A stretch of 64,000 nt of DNA from Azorhizobium oxalatiphilum (lineage in GTDB: Bacteria > Pseudomonadota > Alphaproteobacteria > Rhizobiales > Xanthobacteraceae): positions 124,001 through 188,000 of the forward strand of contig NZ_BMCT01000004.1 in the NCBI RefSeq assembly GCF_014635325.1. The letters are read 5' to 3'. Every line of letters begins with the position of its first letter. Position 1 is the first letter of the stretch. Below, piece by piece: positions 11,645 through 20,144 of the stretch. The notes under the pieces were generated by a model. That model searched no databases. It was not told where the DNA came from and worked only from the letters and a program-made list of their open reading frames with translations. Position numbers and translations under genes: made by a program.

Positions 11645-12915
11645 TTCGTCTTACCTTGGGAAAGATGGACCGGTCGGCCGATGAGGCCTTCGAGGGTGGC
11701 CAGTGATGTGTGGAAGGCGACCAGCGCCTCAAGTTCGCGCAGAGCGGTCTCGGACAGGGCGTTCTGGCCGTCGAGCAGTTCGAGCAGGGTGTAGCGGCCT
11801 TCGCCGTAGCCGCTCTGGATGCCCTCATAGGTCGCGCGGGCATCGGGAATGGCCGTGGCGCGCAGGCGCTGCACTTCCTCATAGGCGGCCTTCAGGCCGT
11901 CATAGGCGCGGCCGGTCATGGAGATCAGCGTGTTACGCGCGATCTGCTCCTCGGCTTCCGCACGCCGCAGGTTCTCCTGGGCTTCGAGGATCGACCCCTG
12001 GTTCTGATCGAAGATCGGGATCGGCATGCCGAGGGAGACGACGACGCCGCTGTCGCGCGTGTCGTTATAGTAGCGCCAGCCCGCGCCGACGGTCACATCG
12101 GGCACGGCCCGCGCCCGCTCGGTGGCGACCTGTGCCCGGCGCTGGGACTTCACCGCCGTGAACTTGGTCAGCTGCGGGTTGGCCATGGCCTCGCGCAGCA
12201 CGCTCTGGAGGGCCGGAGGCGCGGCGACCCGTAGAAGATTGCCGCTGACGGCGCCGAACCGCGGTTCGGGCTGCCCCATCTGAAGGGCGAGTTCGCGGCG
12301 GGCGGTGATGAGGGCGGCCTTGGCCTTGTCGAGATCGACCCGCGCCAGTTCCGCCGCCAGCCGCGCGCGGGACACTTCGGAGGGAGAGGACGCACCTGCC
12401 TCCACCCGCTTCTGGAGCATGGGCATGAAGCCATCGGTCTCGTTTACCTGCGCGGTGAGGATGGAGACGCGGCGCTGGGCGGCGAGGACGCCGACGAAGG
12501 CGCCCGTCGTCTCCGCCATCACCTGAAGCCGGACGGCTTCCCGCTCCCACTTCATGGCCTCCTGATCGGCTGCGGCCGATGCGACGCGCGCCTCGCGCTT
12601 GCCGCCCAGCTCTATGAGCTGGCTGATCTGGAGCGTGGTCTCGGCCTGATCCAGGCCCTGGTAGGCATTGGTGCCGAAGGCGCCGTCCAGCTCGAGCGAC
12701 AGCGCGGGATTGGGCATGACACCGGCTTGCATGCGCCGTCCGCCGGACATGCCGATGTCGCGCTCGGCAATCGTCATGCGGGGATTGGAGGCAATGGCGC
12801 GCTGGATCGCCAGCGTGAGTGTCAGCGGGGCAGGCGGCGAGGCGGCATGGGCTATCGTCGCCGGAAGCAGCACGATGGCTGCCCCAAGCGTGGCCGCAAG
12901 GGCACGTTGAAACAT
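11641..12915 (-). CDS. czcC: TolC-family outer-membrane efflux protein, CzcC-type
   Basis: 424-aa outer-membrane factor with signal peptide (ATLGAAIVLLPATIAHA) and two TolC repeats rich in coiled-coil sequence. Typical segments are TLTLAIQRAIASNPRM near the N-terminus and RVASAAADQEAMKWEREAVRLQ in the first hairpin. It provides the exit duct for the metal pump. It is 70 bases downstream of the small CHGC protein gene and coupled to czcB. Confidence 0.92.
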   Translation of the reverse strand: MFQRALAATLGAAIVLLPATIAHAASPPAPLTLTLAIQRAIASNPRMTIAERDIGMSGGRRMQAGVMPNPALSLELDGAFGTNAYQGLDQAETTLQISQLIELGGKREARVASAAADQEAMKWEREAVRLQVMAETTGAFVGVLAAQRRVSILTAQVNETDGFMPMLQKRVEAGASSPSEVSRARLAAELARVDLDKAKAALITARRELALQMGQPEPRFGAVSGNLLRVAAPPALQSVLREAMANPQLTKFTAVKSQRRAQVATERARAVPDVTVGAGWRYYNDTRDSGVVVSLGMPIPIFDQNQGSILEAQENLRRAEAEEQIARNTLISMTGRAYDGLKAAYEEVQRLRATAIPDARATYEGIQSGYGEGRYTLLELLDGQNALSETALRELEALVAFHTSLATLEGLIGRPVHLSQGKTK

Positions 12916-12985
12916 GGTTTGATCCGGGCATGGGAAATCGGAGGCGGACGCAGGGCGTCAGCCGCGAAGCACCAGTTGGCGCGGA

Positions 12986-13399
12986 TCAGGCTTTGGGAGG
13001 GGGCGCTTCCAGGGAAACGACGCGGCCGGGGATCAGGCTGTCGGTTCCGAACACCGCACGATGTGCAACGCTGCCGATCTGGAGCGTGGGGGCATCGGGC
13101 AGGGCGGCCACAATGGTGCAGCCGTGACAATCATGATCAGCTGACCAGCGAATGGGATCGCTGTTCGGTGCGTCGTTGCTGCCTGCACTGTCCGATAGCG
13201 TCGCTGCCACCGCGTCGACTGTCTCGATGGTGCCGTCGGCGGTGGTGATCGCATTGGGATTCTGCGCGAGGCCGTGTCGGGCATTCGCCAGCTCGTCGGC
13301 CGTGGAATGCATGAGAAAGCACAACGCAACCAGCATCACCAGCACGCTCTTGGCGCGCTGCGTGAGCAGGGAGAGTGAGGTTGTGCGAACCCGAAACAT
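12986..13399 (-). CDS. Small secreted or membrane-anchored protein, DUF2946-like
   Basis: 137-aa protein at the head of the metal-efflux operon. It has one hydrophobic segment near the N-terminus (SVLVMLVALCFLM), a periplasmic DHDCHGC motif around residues 91-97 and a C-terminal LEAPPPKA tail, an arrangement seen in small proteins that precede CzcCBA operons. Function not known; the CHGC pair and His could bind a metal. A TTGACA hexamer on the minus strand at 13430-13435, about 30 bases upstream of the start, could be the -35 element of the operon promoter; no convincing -10 was seen. Confidence 0.65.
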   Translation of the reverse strand: MFRVRTTSLSLLTQRAKSVLVMLVALCFLMHSTADELANARHGLAQNPNAITTADGTIETVDAVAATLSDSAGSNDAPNSDPIRWSADHDCHGCTIVAALPDAPTLQIGSVAHRAVFGTDSLIPGRVVSLEAPPPKA

Positions 13400-13473
13400 C
13401 CGTCACGAGAAGCCGGAAACGGGAAGCGATGTCAAGCCGGTTGCCGCACGGGAAGGTGAGAGCACGGGCCGGA

Positions 13474-14160
13474 TCAGCCGATGGACTGTCCGAGCTTCTC
13501 GCCCTCCACGAGATTGTGTTCTTCCGCCAGCCGCCCGGCTTCGGCGCTGTCGCCGGACAGGATGGCGTTCAGGATCGGGGCGTGCTGGGAGAGAATGTCG
13601 GCCGGGTCCGGAATCAGCGCGTCGCTGGAGCGGATGTAGACGCGGATCTGCTGCGCGATGAGCTCATATTGAGCGCTCAGTCGGGAGTGGGATGCCGCAT
13701 CGACGATGGCGTGATGGAAACAGAAGTCCGCTTCCGCAATCCGCGCGGCCGAGGCATCGACGCAGGCGTCCGCGAGGTTGTCAAAGGCGGCCTGAATGCG
13801 CGTCCGCTGCTCCATCGGCGCCCCGGCGGCGAGCTGCGAGGCGAGCCGCTCCACGGCCGAGCGCAGCGTATAGAGTTCCCACACATCCTGTCGCGTCAGC
13901 TGGATCACGGTCCAGCCGGTGTAGGGCTTCAGCCGCAGCAGGCCCTCCTTCTGCAGTTCATGCAGCGCCGTTCGCACGGTTGCGCGCGAAAGGCCCATTT
14001 CGCCGGACAGCTGAACCTCGGTGATGCGGGCACCTGCGGGCAGCATGCCCGTGATGATCTGGCTGCGCAGGGCCTCGATCGCCCGTGCCTCGGCGGAGAC
14101 CTTCACGATCTTGGGCAGGGCGGGGCGTTCGGGTGCGCGGTCCATCGTGTCGAGTTCCAT
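13474..14160 (-). CDS. GntR-family regulator, FCD subfamily
   Basis: 228-aa transcription factor. The winged helix lies at about residues 25-85 (LRSQIITGMLPAGARITEVQLSGE, then LSRATVRTALHELQKEGLL). The FCD ligand-binding domain follows, with metal-site residues of the usual type (ELYTLRSAVERLA, DFCFHHAIVDAA). It is divergent from the kinase/phospho-lyase genes, and a perfect 12-base palindrome sits in the shared promoter region, so it probably controls them. FCD regulators usually sense the pathway's organic acid or amine substrate. Confidence 0.9.
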   Translation of the reverse strand: MELDTMDRAPERPALPKIVKVSAEARAIEALRSQIITGMLPAGARITEVQLSGEMGLSRATVRTALHELQKEGLLRLKPYTGWTVIQLTRQDVWELYTLRSAVERLASQLAAGAPMEQRTRIQAAFDNLADACVDASAARIAEADFCFHHAIVDAASHSRLSAQYELIAQQIRVYIRSSDALIPDPADILSQHAPILNAILSGDSAEAGRLAEEHNLVEGEKLGQSIG

Positions 14161-14269
14161 TCCGGCCAGCCTGAGGCCGTGCTCCAGCCCCTACAACGCA
14201 ACGCCGCCTGCCGAAAGGGCGCGGCGATCCCAAAACGCCATCCCATCCATGTTGTATGCCAAATTGGCT

Positions 14270-14281
14270 ATTGTCGACAAT
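14270..14281. promoter_or_regulatory. Palindromic operator candidate for the GntR/FCD regulator
   Basis: ATTGTCGACAAT is a perfect 12-base palindrome in the 166-base divergent region between the GntR gene and the kinase gene. TTGT-N2-ACAA-type palindromes are common FadR/FCD-type operators. It sits 46 bases ahead of the chosen kinase start. Confidence 0.6.
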
Positions 14282-14326
14282 CTTGGGTGCATGCTATCCC
14301 CGGAGGGCATTCGCAGCAGGTGGTTC

Positions 14327-15391
14327 ATGGATGAGACGAACGCCCTCATGGCGGCAGGCGGGCTGGCGGCACCGTTCCAGCGTATGGAGGAGCCCGAGGT
14401 TCTGGCCCTGCTGGGAACGCGCTATGGCGCGCGCACGTCATCCCTGACCCGTTTCGATACCGAGAAGGACGACACCTTCCTGATCCGCGAGCCCGATGGC
14501 CGGGCATGGGTGCTCAAGATCGCGAACCCGCTGGAAGACGAACGCGAAATCGACCTCCAACTGGCCTTGCTCCAGCACGTGGAGGCAACGGATCCGGGTT
14601 TGCCGGCGCCGAGGGTCATGCGGACGCAGAATGGAGAGGGCGCCTTCACCATCGTCGACGGGGCCGGGCAGGTGCGCATCGTCCGGGCCCTGAGCTATCT
14701 GGACGGCACCCCGCTCGACCGCATCGACGCAACAGCTGCGGAGCGCCGCTCCCTCGGGGCGGTGCTCGCCCGCCTGCGGCTGGCCATGGCGGGCTTCTCC
14801 CATCCGCACGACGGGCGGGAAATCGCGTGGGACGTCAAGCATCTGCCCAAGCTGCGCGGCCTGCTCGCCCATATGGACGACCGCGCGCAGCGCAATGCGC
14901 TCGAACTGGGGCTGGCCCGTATGGAGAGCCTTGCCCCAGCGCTGGCGCGATGCCGGACGCAGGTGGTGCACAATGATTGCAGCCGCTCCAACATCGTGGT
15001 GGATCGCGCGCGGCCGGGCTTCGTCACAGGCATCATCGATTTCGGCGATGTGGTGCGCACCGCCATCGTCATCGATGTCTCGACCACGCTGCTCAATCAG
15101 CTGCCCTCCCAGGCGCGGCCCGATCTGTTCGCGGAGGGCAGGGATATCCTGCAGGGCTATCTCGCCGTGGCGGACCTGACGCCCGAGGAACTGGCGCTGC
15201 TGCCGCATCTCGTGATGGCGCGGGTGATTGCCCGGGCGCTGATCACCACGTGGCGCGCGGAGCGCTTTCCGGACAATGCGCAGTACATCATGCGCAACAC
15301 GCATCAGGGCTGGCAGCAGCTCGACTGGTTCCTGTCCCGCAGCATCGAGGATGTCAGCGCGACCTTCTCCGCCGTTCCGGCGGGCGCGTAA
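14327..15391 (+). CDS. APH-fold small-molecule kinase (hydroxylysine/amino-alcohol kinase-like)
   Basis: 354-aa phosphotransferase of the aminoglycoside/choline/homoserine kinase fold. The catalytic loop is VVHNDCSRSNIVVD (HND...N) and the Mg-binding DFG equivalent is IIDFGD. The ATP-side Lys is in WVLKIANP. The closest known arrangement is hydroxylysine kinase (AGPHD1-type), whose product is consumed by a class-III aminotransferase-fold phospho-lyase; exactly such a gene follows 14 bases downstream. An upstream in-frame ATG at 14291 is possible; 14327 is preferred because of a nearby GCAGGTGG. Substrate not determined. Confidence 0.78.
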   Translation: MDETNALMAAGGLAAPFQRMEEPEVLALLGTRYGARTSSLTRFDTEKDDTFLIREPDGRAWVLKIANPLEDEREIDLQLALLQHVEATDPGLPAPRVMRTQNGEGAFTIVDGAGQVRIVRALSYLDGTPLDRIDATAAERRSLGAVLARLRLAMAGFSHPHDGREIAWDVKHLPKLRGLLAHMDDRAQRNALELGLARMESLAPALARCRTQVVHNDCSRSNIVVDRARPGFVTGIIDFGDVVRTAIVIDVSTTLLNQLPSQARPDLFAEGRDILQGYLAVADLTPEELALLPHLVMARVIARALITTWRAERFPDNAQYIMRNTHQGWQQLDWFLSRSIEDVSATFSAVPAGA

Positions 15392-15405
15392 CGGAAGAGG
15401 CAGAG

Positions 15406-16755
15406 ATGACGAAGAGCAGCGATGGGGCGCCCATCAACATCGGTATGGTGAACGGCTTCAATCCCAACGATCTCGGCCGCCTGTCCCCGCAGATGCAGGA
15501 TGCCATCCGGCGCCGGCAGGCGCTGCTGGGCCCCGCCTATCGCCTGATGTATGCGAACCCGGTGGAGATCCAGCGGGCCTCCGGCGTCCATATGTATGAC
15601 GCCGCCGGCAACGAATATCTCGACGCCTACAACAATGTCGCCTCGGTGGGGCACTGCCATCCGCGCGTGGTGGCCGATGTGCATCGGCAGATGCAGACCC
15701 TGTGCACCCACACCCGCTATGTGCAGGACGGCATTCTGGATTTCGCCGCCGACATCCTGCCCACCTTTGGCGCGCCCATCGAGCACATCATGTTCACGTG
15801 CTCGGGCTCCGAGGCCAACGATCTGGCGGTGCGCATCGCCAAGCACCACACCGGCAAGAATGGCGTCATCATCACCTCGGAGGCCTATCACGGCAATTCC
15901 GAGCTGACCTCCGGCTTCTCGCCCTCGCTGGGCCGGGGCTCGCGGCTGGGCGTCTTCGTGCGCCGCATCTCCGCGCCCGATTCCTACCGCATGGACCCGG
16001 CCGAGATCGGTCGCCAGCTTGCGGCGGAAGTGGCGCGTGAGATCGCCGAGCTGGAACGCCGGGGCGATGGCATCGCCGCCTTCATCGCCGATTCCCTGTT
16101 CTCGTCGGATGGCATCTATTCCCATCCCGTCGATGTGCTGGGGCCGGTAGCCGAGGTGGTGCGCGCGGCGGGCGGCCTGTTCATCGCGGACGAGGTGCAG
16201 GCGGGCTTCGGCCGTTCGGGCGATCGCCTGTGGGGCTATCAGCGCCATGGCATCGCGCCGGACATGGTCACTATGGGCAAGCCCATGGGCAATGGCTATC
16301 CGGTGGCGGCGGTGGCGATGGCGCCCCACGCCATCCGCAGCTTCGGGGCGGATACGCGCTATTTCAACACCTATGGCGGCAACAGCGTCGCCATCGCGGC
16401 CGCCCAGTCCGTGTTCAACGTCATCCGCGACGAGAAGCTGATGGAGAATGCCGCGCGGATCGGCGCGAAGATCAAGGACGGGCTGAAGGCGTTGGCCGCG
16501 AAGGATGGGCGCATCGGTGATGTGCGGGGCACCGGCCTCTATATCGGCGCGGAGTTCGTAAAGGCGGATGGCGGCAAGACGCCGGACTCCGCCACGGCGC
16601 TGGCGGTGGTGGATGGCCTGCGGCAGCGGCGGGTGCTGATCTCGGCCACCGGCTATCACGCCAACACGCTGAAGATCCGTCCGCCGCTGGTCTTCTCCGA
16701 CGCCGACGTGGATCGGCTGCTCACCCAGCTGGAAGACACGCTCCGCTCGGTCTGA
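15406..16755 (+). CDS. Class-III aminotransferase-fold protein, probable phospho-lyase
   Basis: 449-aa PLP enzyme. PLP contacts are D262 in FIADEVQAGFGR and the Schiff-base Lys K292 in VTMGKPMGNGYP; the cofactor phosphate loop is TCSGSEAND. The GKPMGNGYP and ADEVQ patterns are those of the AGXT2L1/AGXT2L2 group, which eliminates ammonia and phosphate from O-phosphoethanolamine or 5-phosphohydroxylysine. The partner kinase directly upstream supports phospho-lyase over ordinary transamination, but an omega-aminotransferase role cannot be excluded. Start chosen at the ATG after GGAAGAGG. Confidence 0.82.
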   Translation: MTKSSDGAPINIGMVNGFNPNDLGRLSPQMQDAIRRRQALLGPAYRLMYANPVEIQRASGVHMYDAAGNEYLDAYNNVASVGHCHPRVVADVHRQMQTLCTHTRYVQDGILDFAADILPTFGAPIEHIMFTCSGSEANDLAVRIAKHHTGKNGVIITSEAYHGNSELTSGFSPSLGRGSRLGVFVRRISAPDSYRMDPAEIGRQLAAEVAREIAELERRGDGIAAFIADSLFSSDGIYSHPVDVLGPVAEVVRAAGGLFIADEVQAGFGRSGDRLWGYQRHGIAPDMVTMGKPMGNGYPVAAVAMAPHAIRSFGADTRYFNTYGGNSVAIAAAQSVFNVIRDEKLMENAARIGAKIKDGLKALAAKDGRIGDVRGTGLYIGAEFVKADGGKTPDSATALAVVDGLRQRRVLISATGYHANTLKIRPPLVFSDADVDRLLTQLEDTLRSV

Positions 16756-16771
16756 CGGCTCGGCCGCCCGT

Positions 16772-17518
16772 TCAGGCCTTGCGGCGGGAGCGGGCGGCGG
16801 GGCGCTCCGGCGGCTCGGCCGAAGGAGCCGGCGGGATCACCTGTCCCAGCGGGGCGCCAGCGGTGAGATAGGCCAGCGTCATGTCCACGATATGGGCGCG
16901 GCGGCGCTCCAGATTGTCCGGCGCCTTCAGGTCGCGATCGAAGATCATGGACAGGGTGAAGCGGTTGGACAGGTAGAAATAGCCCAGCGCCGAAATGGAG
17001 ATGTACAGCTCCACCGGGTCCACCCCGGAGCGGAACACGCCGCGCTTCTCGCCCTCGGAGAGGATGGTCTCCATGGTGGTGGAGAGGCGGCTGTAGAGCT
17101 GGCGGATGATGGGCGATTTCGCCACGTGCCGGCCGCGATGGAGGTTCTCCGTGTTCATCATGATGATGACCTCGGGTTCCTCGATGAAGGTCTGGAAGGT
17201 GGCCTCGCAGAGCTTCTGCATGGCTTCCACCGGCTCCAGCCCGGCCAGCGGCAGCGCCTCCTGCCGGCGCCGCATGGTCTCGTAGGTGCGCTCCAGCACC
17301 TTCACATACAGCTCCTCCTTGGAGCGGAAGTGATGGTAGAGCAGGTTCTTGCTGACCTTGGCGCGGACGATGATGGCGTCCACGCGGGCGCCGTCATAGC
17401 CCTTGCGGGCGAATTCGGCCTGGGCCGCCGCGAGGATCCTCTCCTGCGTACCGATGGCGTCGCGCTTGCGGGGTTTCTCACTCACGACTGGACCTGTTCC
17501 GTTGGCTTTCCGTGTCAT
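16772..17518 (-). CDS. TetR-family regulator
   Basis: 248-aa regulator. The TetR HTH is at about residues 20-65 (ERILAAAQAEFARKGYDGARVDAI, then VSKNLLYHHFRSKEELY), followed by a large C-terminal ligand domain and a basic, proline-rich tail (ERPAARSRRKA). It is the last gene of the leftward hyuA-hyuB-isomerase set, 23 bases after the isomerase, and probably controls this set and the divergent importer. Two ATTGGACCA-containing elements at 22.25-22.37 kb are candidate operators. Another in-frame ATG lies at 17524. Confidence 0.86.
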   Translation of the reverse strand: MTRKANGTGPVVSEKPRKRDAIGTQERILAAAQAEFARKGYDGARVDAIIVRAKVSKNLLYHHFRSKEELYVKVLERTYETMRRRQEALPLAGLEPVEAMQKLCEATFQTFIEEPEVIIMMNTENLHRGRHVAKSPIIRQLYSRLSTTMETILSEGEKRGVFRSGVDPVELYISISALGYFYLSNRFTLSMIFDRDLKAPDNLERRRAHIVDMTLAYLTAGAPLGQVIPPAPSAEPPERPAARSRRKA

Positions 17519-17541
17519 GAGCATGAGCCGCACCCCCGCCG

Positions 17542-18393
17542 TCAACTGGCCGTTGCGGCGGGAAGGCGCGGAGCGACGAAAGGCGCGCAGCGTTCGAGGC
17601 TGATGCGGATGGTCTCGCCGGCATCCCGCTGCCACCAGTCGAGCTTGGAGAACAGCTCGATTTCGAATGGCCCGTCATAGCCGATCTCGTCCAGCAGCCG
17701 GCGATAGAAGGCGAAATCGATGACGCCATCGCCCACCATGCCCCGGTCCTGATAGACATCGCGCGTCGGCACCAGCCAGTCGCACAGATGGAAGGTGAGG
17801 ATCTTGTCCCGCCCCGCCGCGCGCAGGCCGATGGGGAAATCCGGATCCCACCAGCAATGGTAGACATCGGCCACGATGCCGCTGCCCACGCCCAGCTCCT
17901 CCACCAGTTCGAGGCAATGGCGGAAGGTGTTGAGGCAGGAGCGATCCGCCGCATACATGGGATGCAGCGGCTCAAGGCCGAGCATGACGCCCGCCGCTCG
18001 CGCGTGGGGCAGCAGGGCATGCAGCGCATCCTCCACGCGCCGCCGGGCGCCGGGCAGATCCTTCTCGCCGGTGGCGAGGCCGCCGGGCACCATCACCAGC
18101 GTGGTGGCGCCGATGGCATGCGCGGCATCGAGCCGGCGCCGATTCTCCTCCAGGGCCGCTTCATAGGCGCTCCTGTCGGCGAGGTTCACCCAGGCGCTGG
18201 TGCACAGGCAGGGCACGAACAGGCCGGCATCGCGGATCATCCGGGCCGCCTGGCCGAGGTCGAGCCCCTCCAGATACTGGTTCCATACGCCGATGCCGCG
18301 CACGCCTTGCCGGGCATAGGCCTCCACCGCCGCCGCGAGATCGAGCTGCGGCGTGGTGATCTGGTTGATGGCGAAGCGCGAGAAATCGCTCAC
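17542..18393 (-). CDS. Sugar-phosphate isomerase/epimerase-like TIM barrel
   Basis: 283-aa AP-endonuclease-2/xylose-isomerase-like barrel protein. Metal-site segments are recognisable: LGLEPLHPMY (Glu), ADVYHCWWDP (Asp, His), FHLCDWL (His) and FEIELFSKLDWW (Glu). The actual reaction is unknown; relatives include hydroxypyruvate isomerase, inosose dehydratase and epimerases. The start overlaps the hyuB stop by 4 bases, so it works with HyuAB, possibly as a racemase or isomerase that prepares the HyuAB substrate. Confidence 0.8.
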   Translation of the reverse strand: MSDFSRFAINQITTPQLDLAAAVEAYARQGVRGIGVWNQYLEGLDLGQAARMIRDAGLFVPCLCTSAWVNLADRSAYEAALEENRRRLDAAHAIGATTLVMVPGGLATGEKDLPGARRRVEDALHALLPHARAAGVMLGLEPLHPMYAADRSCLNTFRHCLELVEELGVGSGIVADVYHCWWDPDFPIGLRAAGRDKILTFHLCDWLVPTRDVYQDRGMVGDGVIDFAFYRRLLDEIGYDGPFEIELFSKLDWWQRDAGETIRISLERCAPFVAPRLPAATAS

Positions 18394-20132
18394 GCGCCCG
18401 CTCCCGCCATGCGCTGGCGCAGGGCCGTGGTGGCGGCAAGATCCAGACTGCCTGCCTCGACCACCACGCCGAAGCCCTCGCGGGCGTAGGCGGTGCTCAC
18501 CTTGCCGTCCAGTACGTCTTCGAGCACCGCTTCCGGCGGGCGGGCGAGGGGATCGCCATAGCCGCCGCCGCCCGCCTGCTCGTGGCGGATGACAGTGCCC
18601 TTGTACACGGTGCGTGTGACCTTGCTGGACAGAAGCTGCGGGTCGGAATCCACCGAGAGGATGTTGCGCGATGGCGCGCCCGGCTTGCCGCCGAACAGGC
18701 CGTAGGGGGCATGGGCATAGCGGTCGGCGCGCAACTGCATCACCGCCTCCTCGGCCATCAGCCGATACTGGCGCACCACGCCGAGACCGCCACGGGTGCG
18801 GCCGGCGCCGCAGGAATCCTCGCGTAGCCCATATTCCTCGATCATCAGAGGATAGGTGGCCTCCATGATCTCCACCGGCATGTTGGACATGTTCTGCGAG
18901 GGATTGGTCACGGCGTCGATGCCGTCCTTGCCCGCGCGGGCGCCCAGTGCGCCGTTGATCATGTCCACGACGATGAAGGGCTCGCGGGTCTGCTTGTCAT
19001 AGCCGCCGAGGCAGACGACGGAATTGCCGCCTTCACCGGCCGCCACCACGCGTTCCGGCACGATGGCCGCCAGCGCGCCGAGCACCGTGTCCACCACCCG
19101 GTAGCCGGTGAGCGCACGCGCAGCAACCGGGGCGGGGAACTCGGGATTGAGCAGCGTGCCCTTGGGCGCGCTCACATCGATGCAGCGATAGAGGCCGGCA
19201 TTGTTGGGCACGTCGGGATCGAGCACGCAGCGCACGGCGAGATAGGTGGCCGACTTCACGAAGGAGAGGGTTGAGTTGATGGCCCCCTTCACCTGCGGCG
19301 AGGAGCCCTCGAAATCGACCCCGATCTGGTCGCCCTTCACCGTGATGGTGACGTGGATGGGGATGGGGGCCTCGTCGAAGCCGTCGCCGTCAATGTAATC
19401 GGTGAAGCTGTAAGCGCCGTCGGGCCATGTGCTGAAGGTGCCGCGCGCGAGGCGCTCGCCGTAATCGAGGAACTCGGCGAGGAAGCCTTCCACCATGTCC
19501 GCGCCATACTTGTCGGTGAGGCGCAGGAACTCGCGCTCGCCCAGCGCGCAGGTGGCGAGCTGCGCCTCCAGATCGCCGATGACGAGATCCGGCAGGCGCA
19601 CGTTCTTGGTGATGATGTCGAACAGCGTCTTGTTGCGCACGCCCTTGTCGAACAGCTTCAGCGGCGGGATGCGCAGACCTTCCTGGAAGATCTCGGTGGA
19701 ATCCGACGCATTGGAGCCCGGCACCCGGCCGCCCACGTCGCAATGGTGGCAGATGACCACCGAATAGCCGATGTGGCGCGGGCCATCGAAGATCGGCTTG
19801 AACATGAAGATGTCCGGCAGATGCATGCCGCCATCGTAGGGATCGTTGAAGATGATGACGTCGCCGGGGTGCAGATCGTCGGCATAGTGGCGCTGTAGGG
19901 CCTCCATGGCGTCGGGCACCGCGCCGAGATGGAGCGCCACCGTCTTGGCCTGCGCGAGGATGCGGCCCTTGGCGTCGCACATGGTGGCCGAGTAATCGAG
20001 CACATCGCGCACGATGGGGGAGCGGGCGGTGCGCATGACCGTATAGGCCATGTCGTCCACGATGGATTCGAACGCGCTCTTCAGCACCGCGAAGGTGATC
20101 GGGTCGATGGGCTTCCTGGACCGGTCCAGCAT
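18390..20132 (-). CDS. Hydantoinase B / oxoprolinase-family subunit
   Basis: 580-aa protein of the HyuB family. The N-terminal DPITFAVLKSAFESIVDDMAYTV and the metal-site-containing FNDPYDGGMHLPDI and VICHHCDVGGRVPGSN are hallmark segments, and the C-terminal GGGGYGDPL closes the domain. With HyuA it forms an ATP-dependent amidohydrolase of the hydantoinase/5-oxoprolinase/acetone-carboxylase superfamily. Length is normal for a stand-alone B subunit. Gap to hyuA is 12 bases. The substrate cannot be assigned from sequence. Confidence 0.92.
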   Translation of the reverse strand: MLDRSRKPIDPITFAVLKSAFESIVDDMAYTVMRTARSPIVRDVLDYSATMCDAKGRILAQAKTVALHLGAVPDAMEALQRHYADDLHPGDVIIFNDPYDGGMHLPDIFMFKPIFDGPRHIGYSVVICHHCDVGGRVPGSNASDSTEIFQEGLRIPPLKLFDKGVRNKTLFDIITKNVRLPDLVIGDLEAQLATCALGEREFLRLTDKYGADMVEGFLAEFLDYGERLARGTFSTWPDGAYSFTDYIDGDGFDEAPIPIHVTITVKGDQIGVDFEGSSPQVKGAINSTLSFVKSATYLAVRCVLDPDVPNNAGLYRCIDVSAPKGTLLNPEFPAPVAARALTGYRVVDTVLGALAAIVPERVVAAGEGGNSVVCLGGYDKQTREPFIVVDMINGALGARAGKDGIDAVTNPSQNMSNMPVEIMEATYPLMIEEYGLREDSCGAGRTRGGLGVVRQYRLMAEEAVMQLRADRYAHAPYGLFGGKPGAPSRNILSVDSDPQLLSSKVTRTVYKGTVIRHEQAGGGGYGDPLARPPEAVLEDVLDGKVSTAYAREGFGVVVEAGSLDLAATTALRQRMAGAGA

Positions 20133-20144
20133 GGGAGGCTCCCG

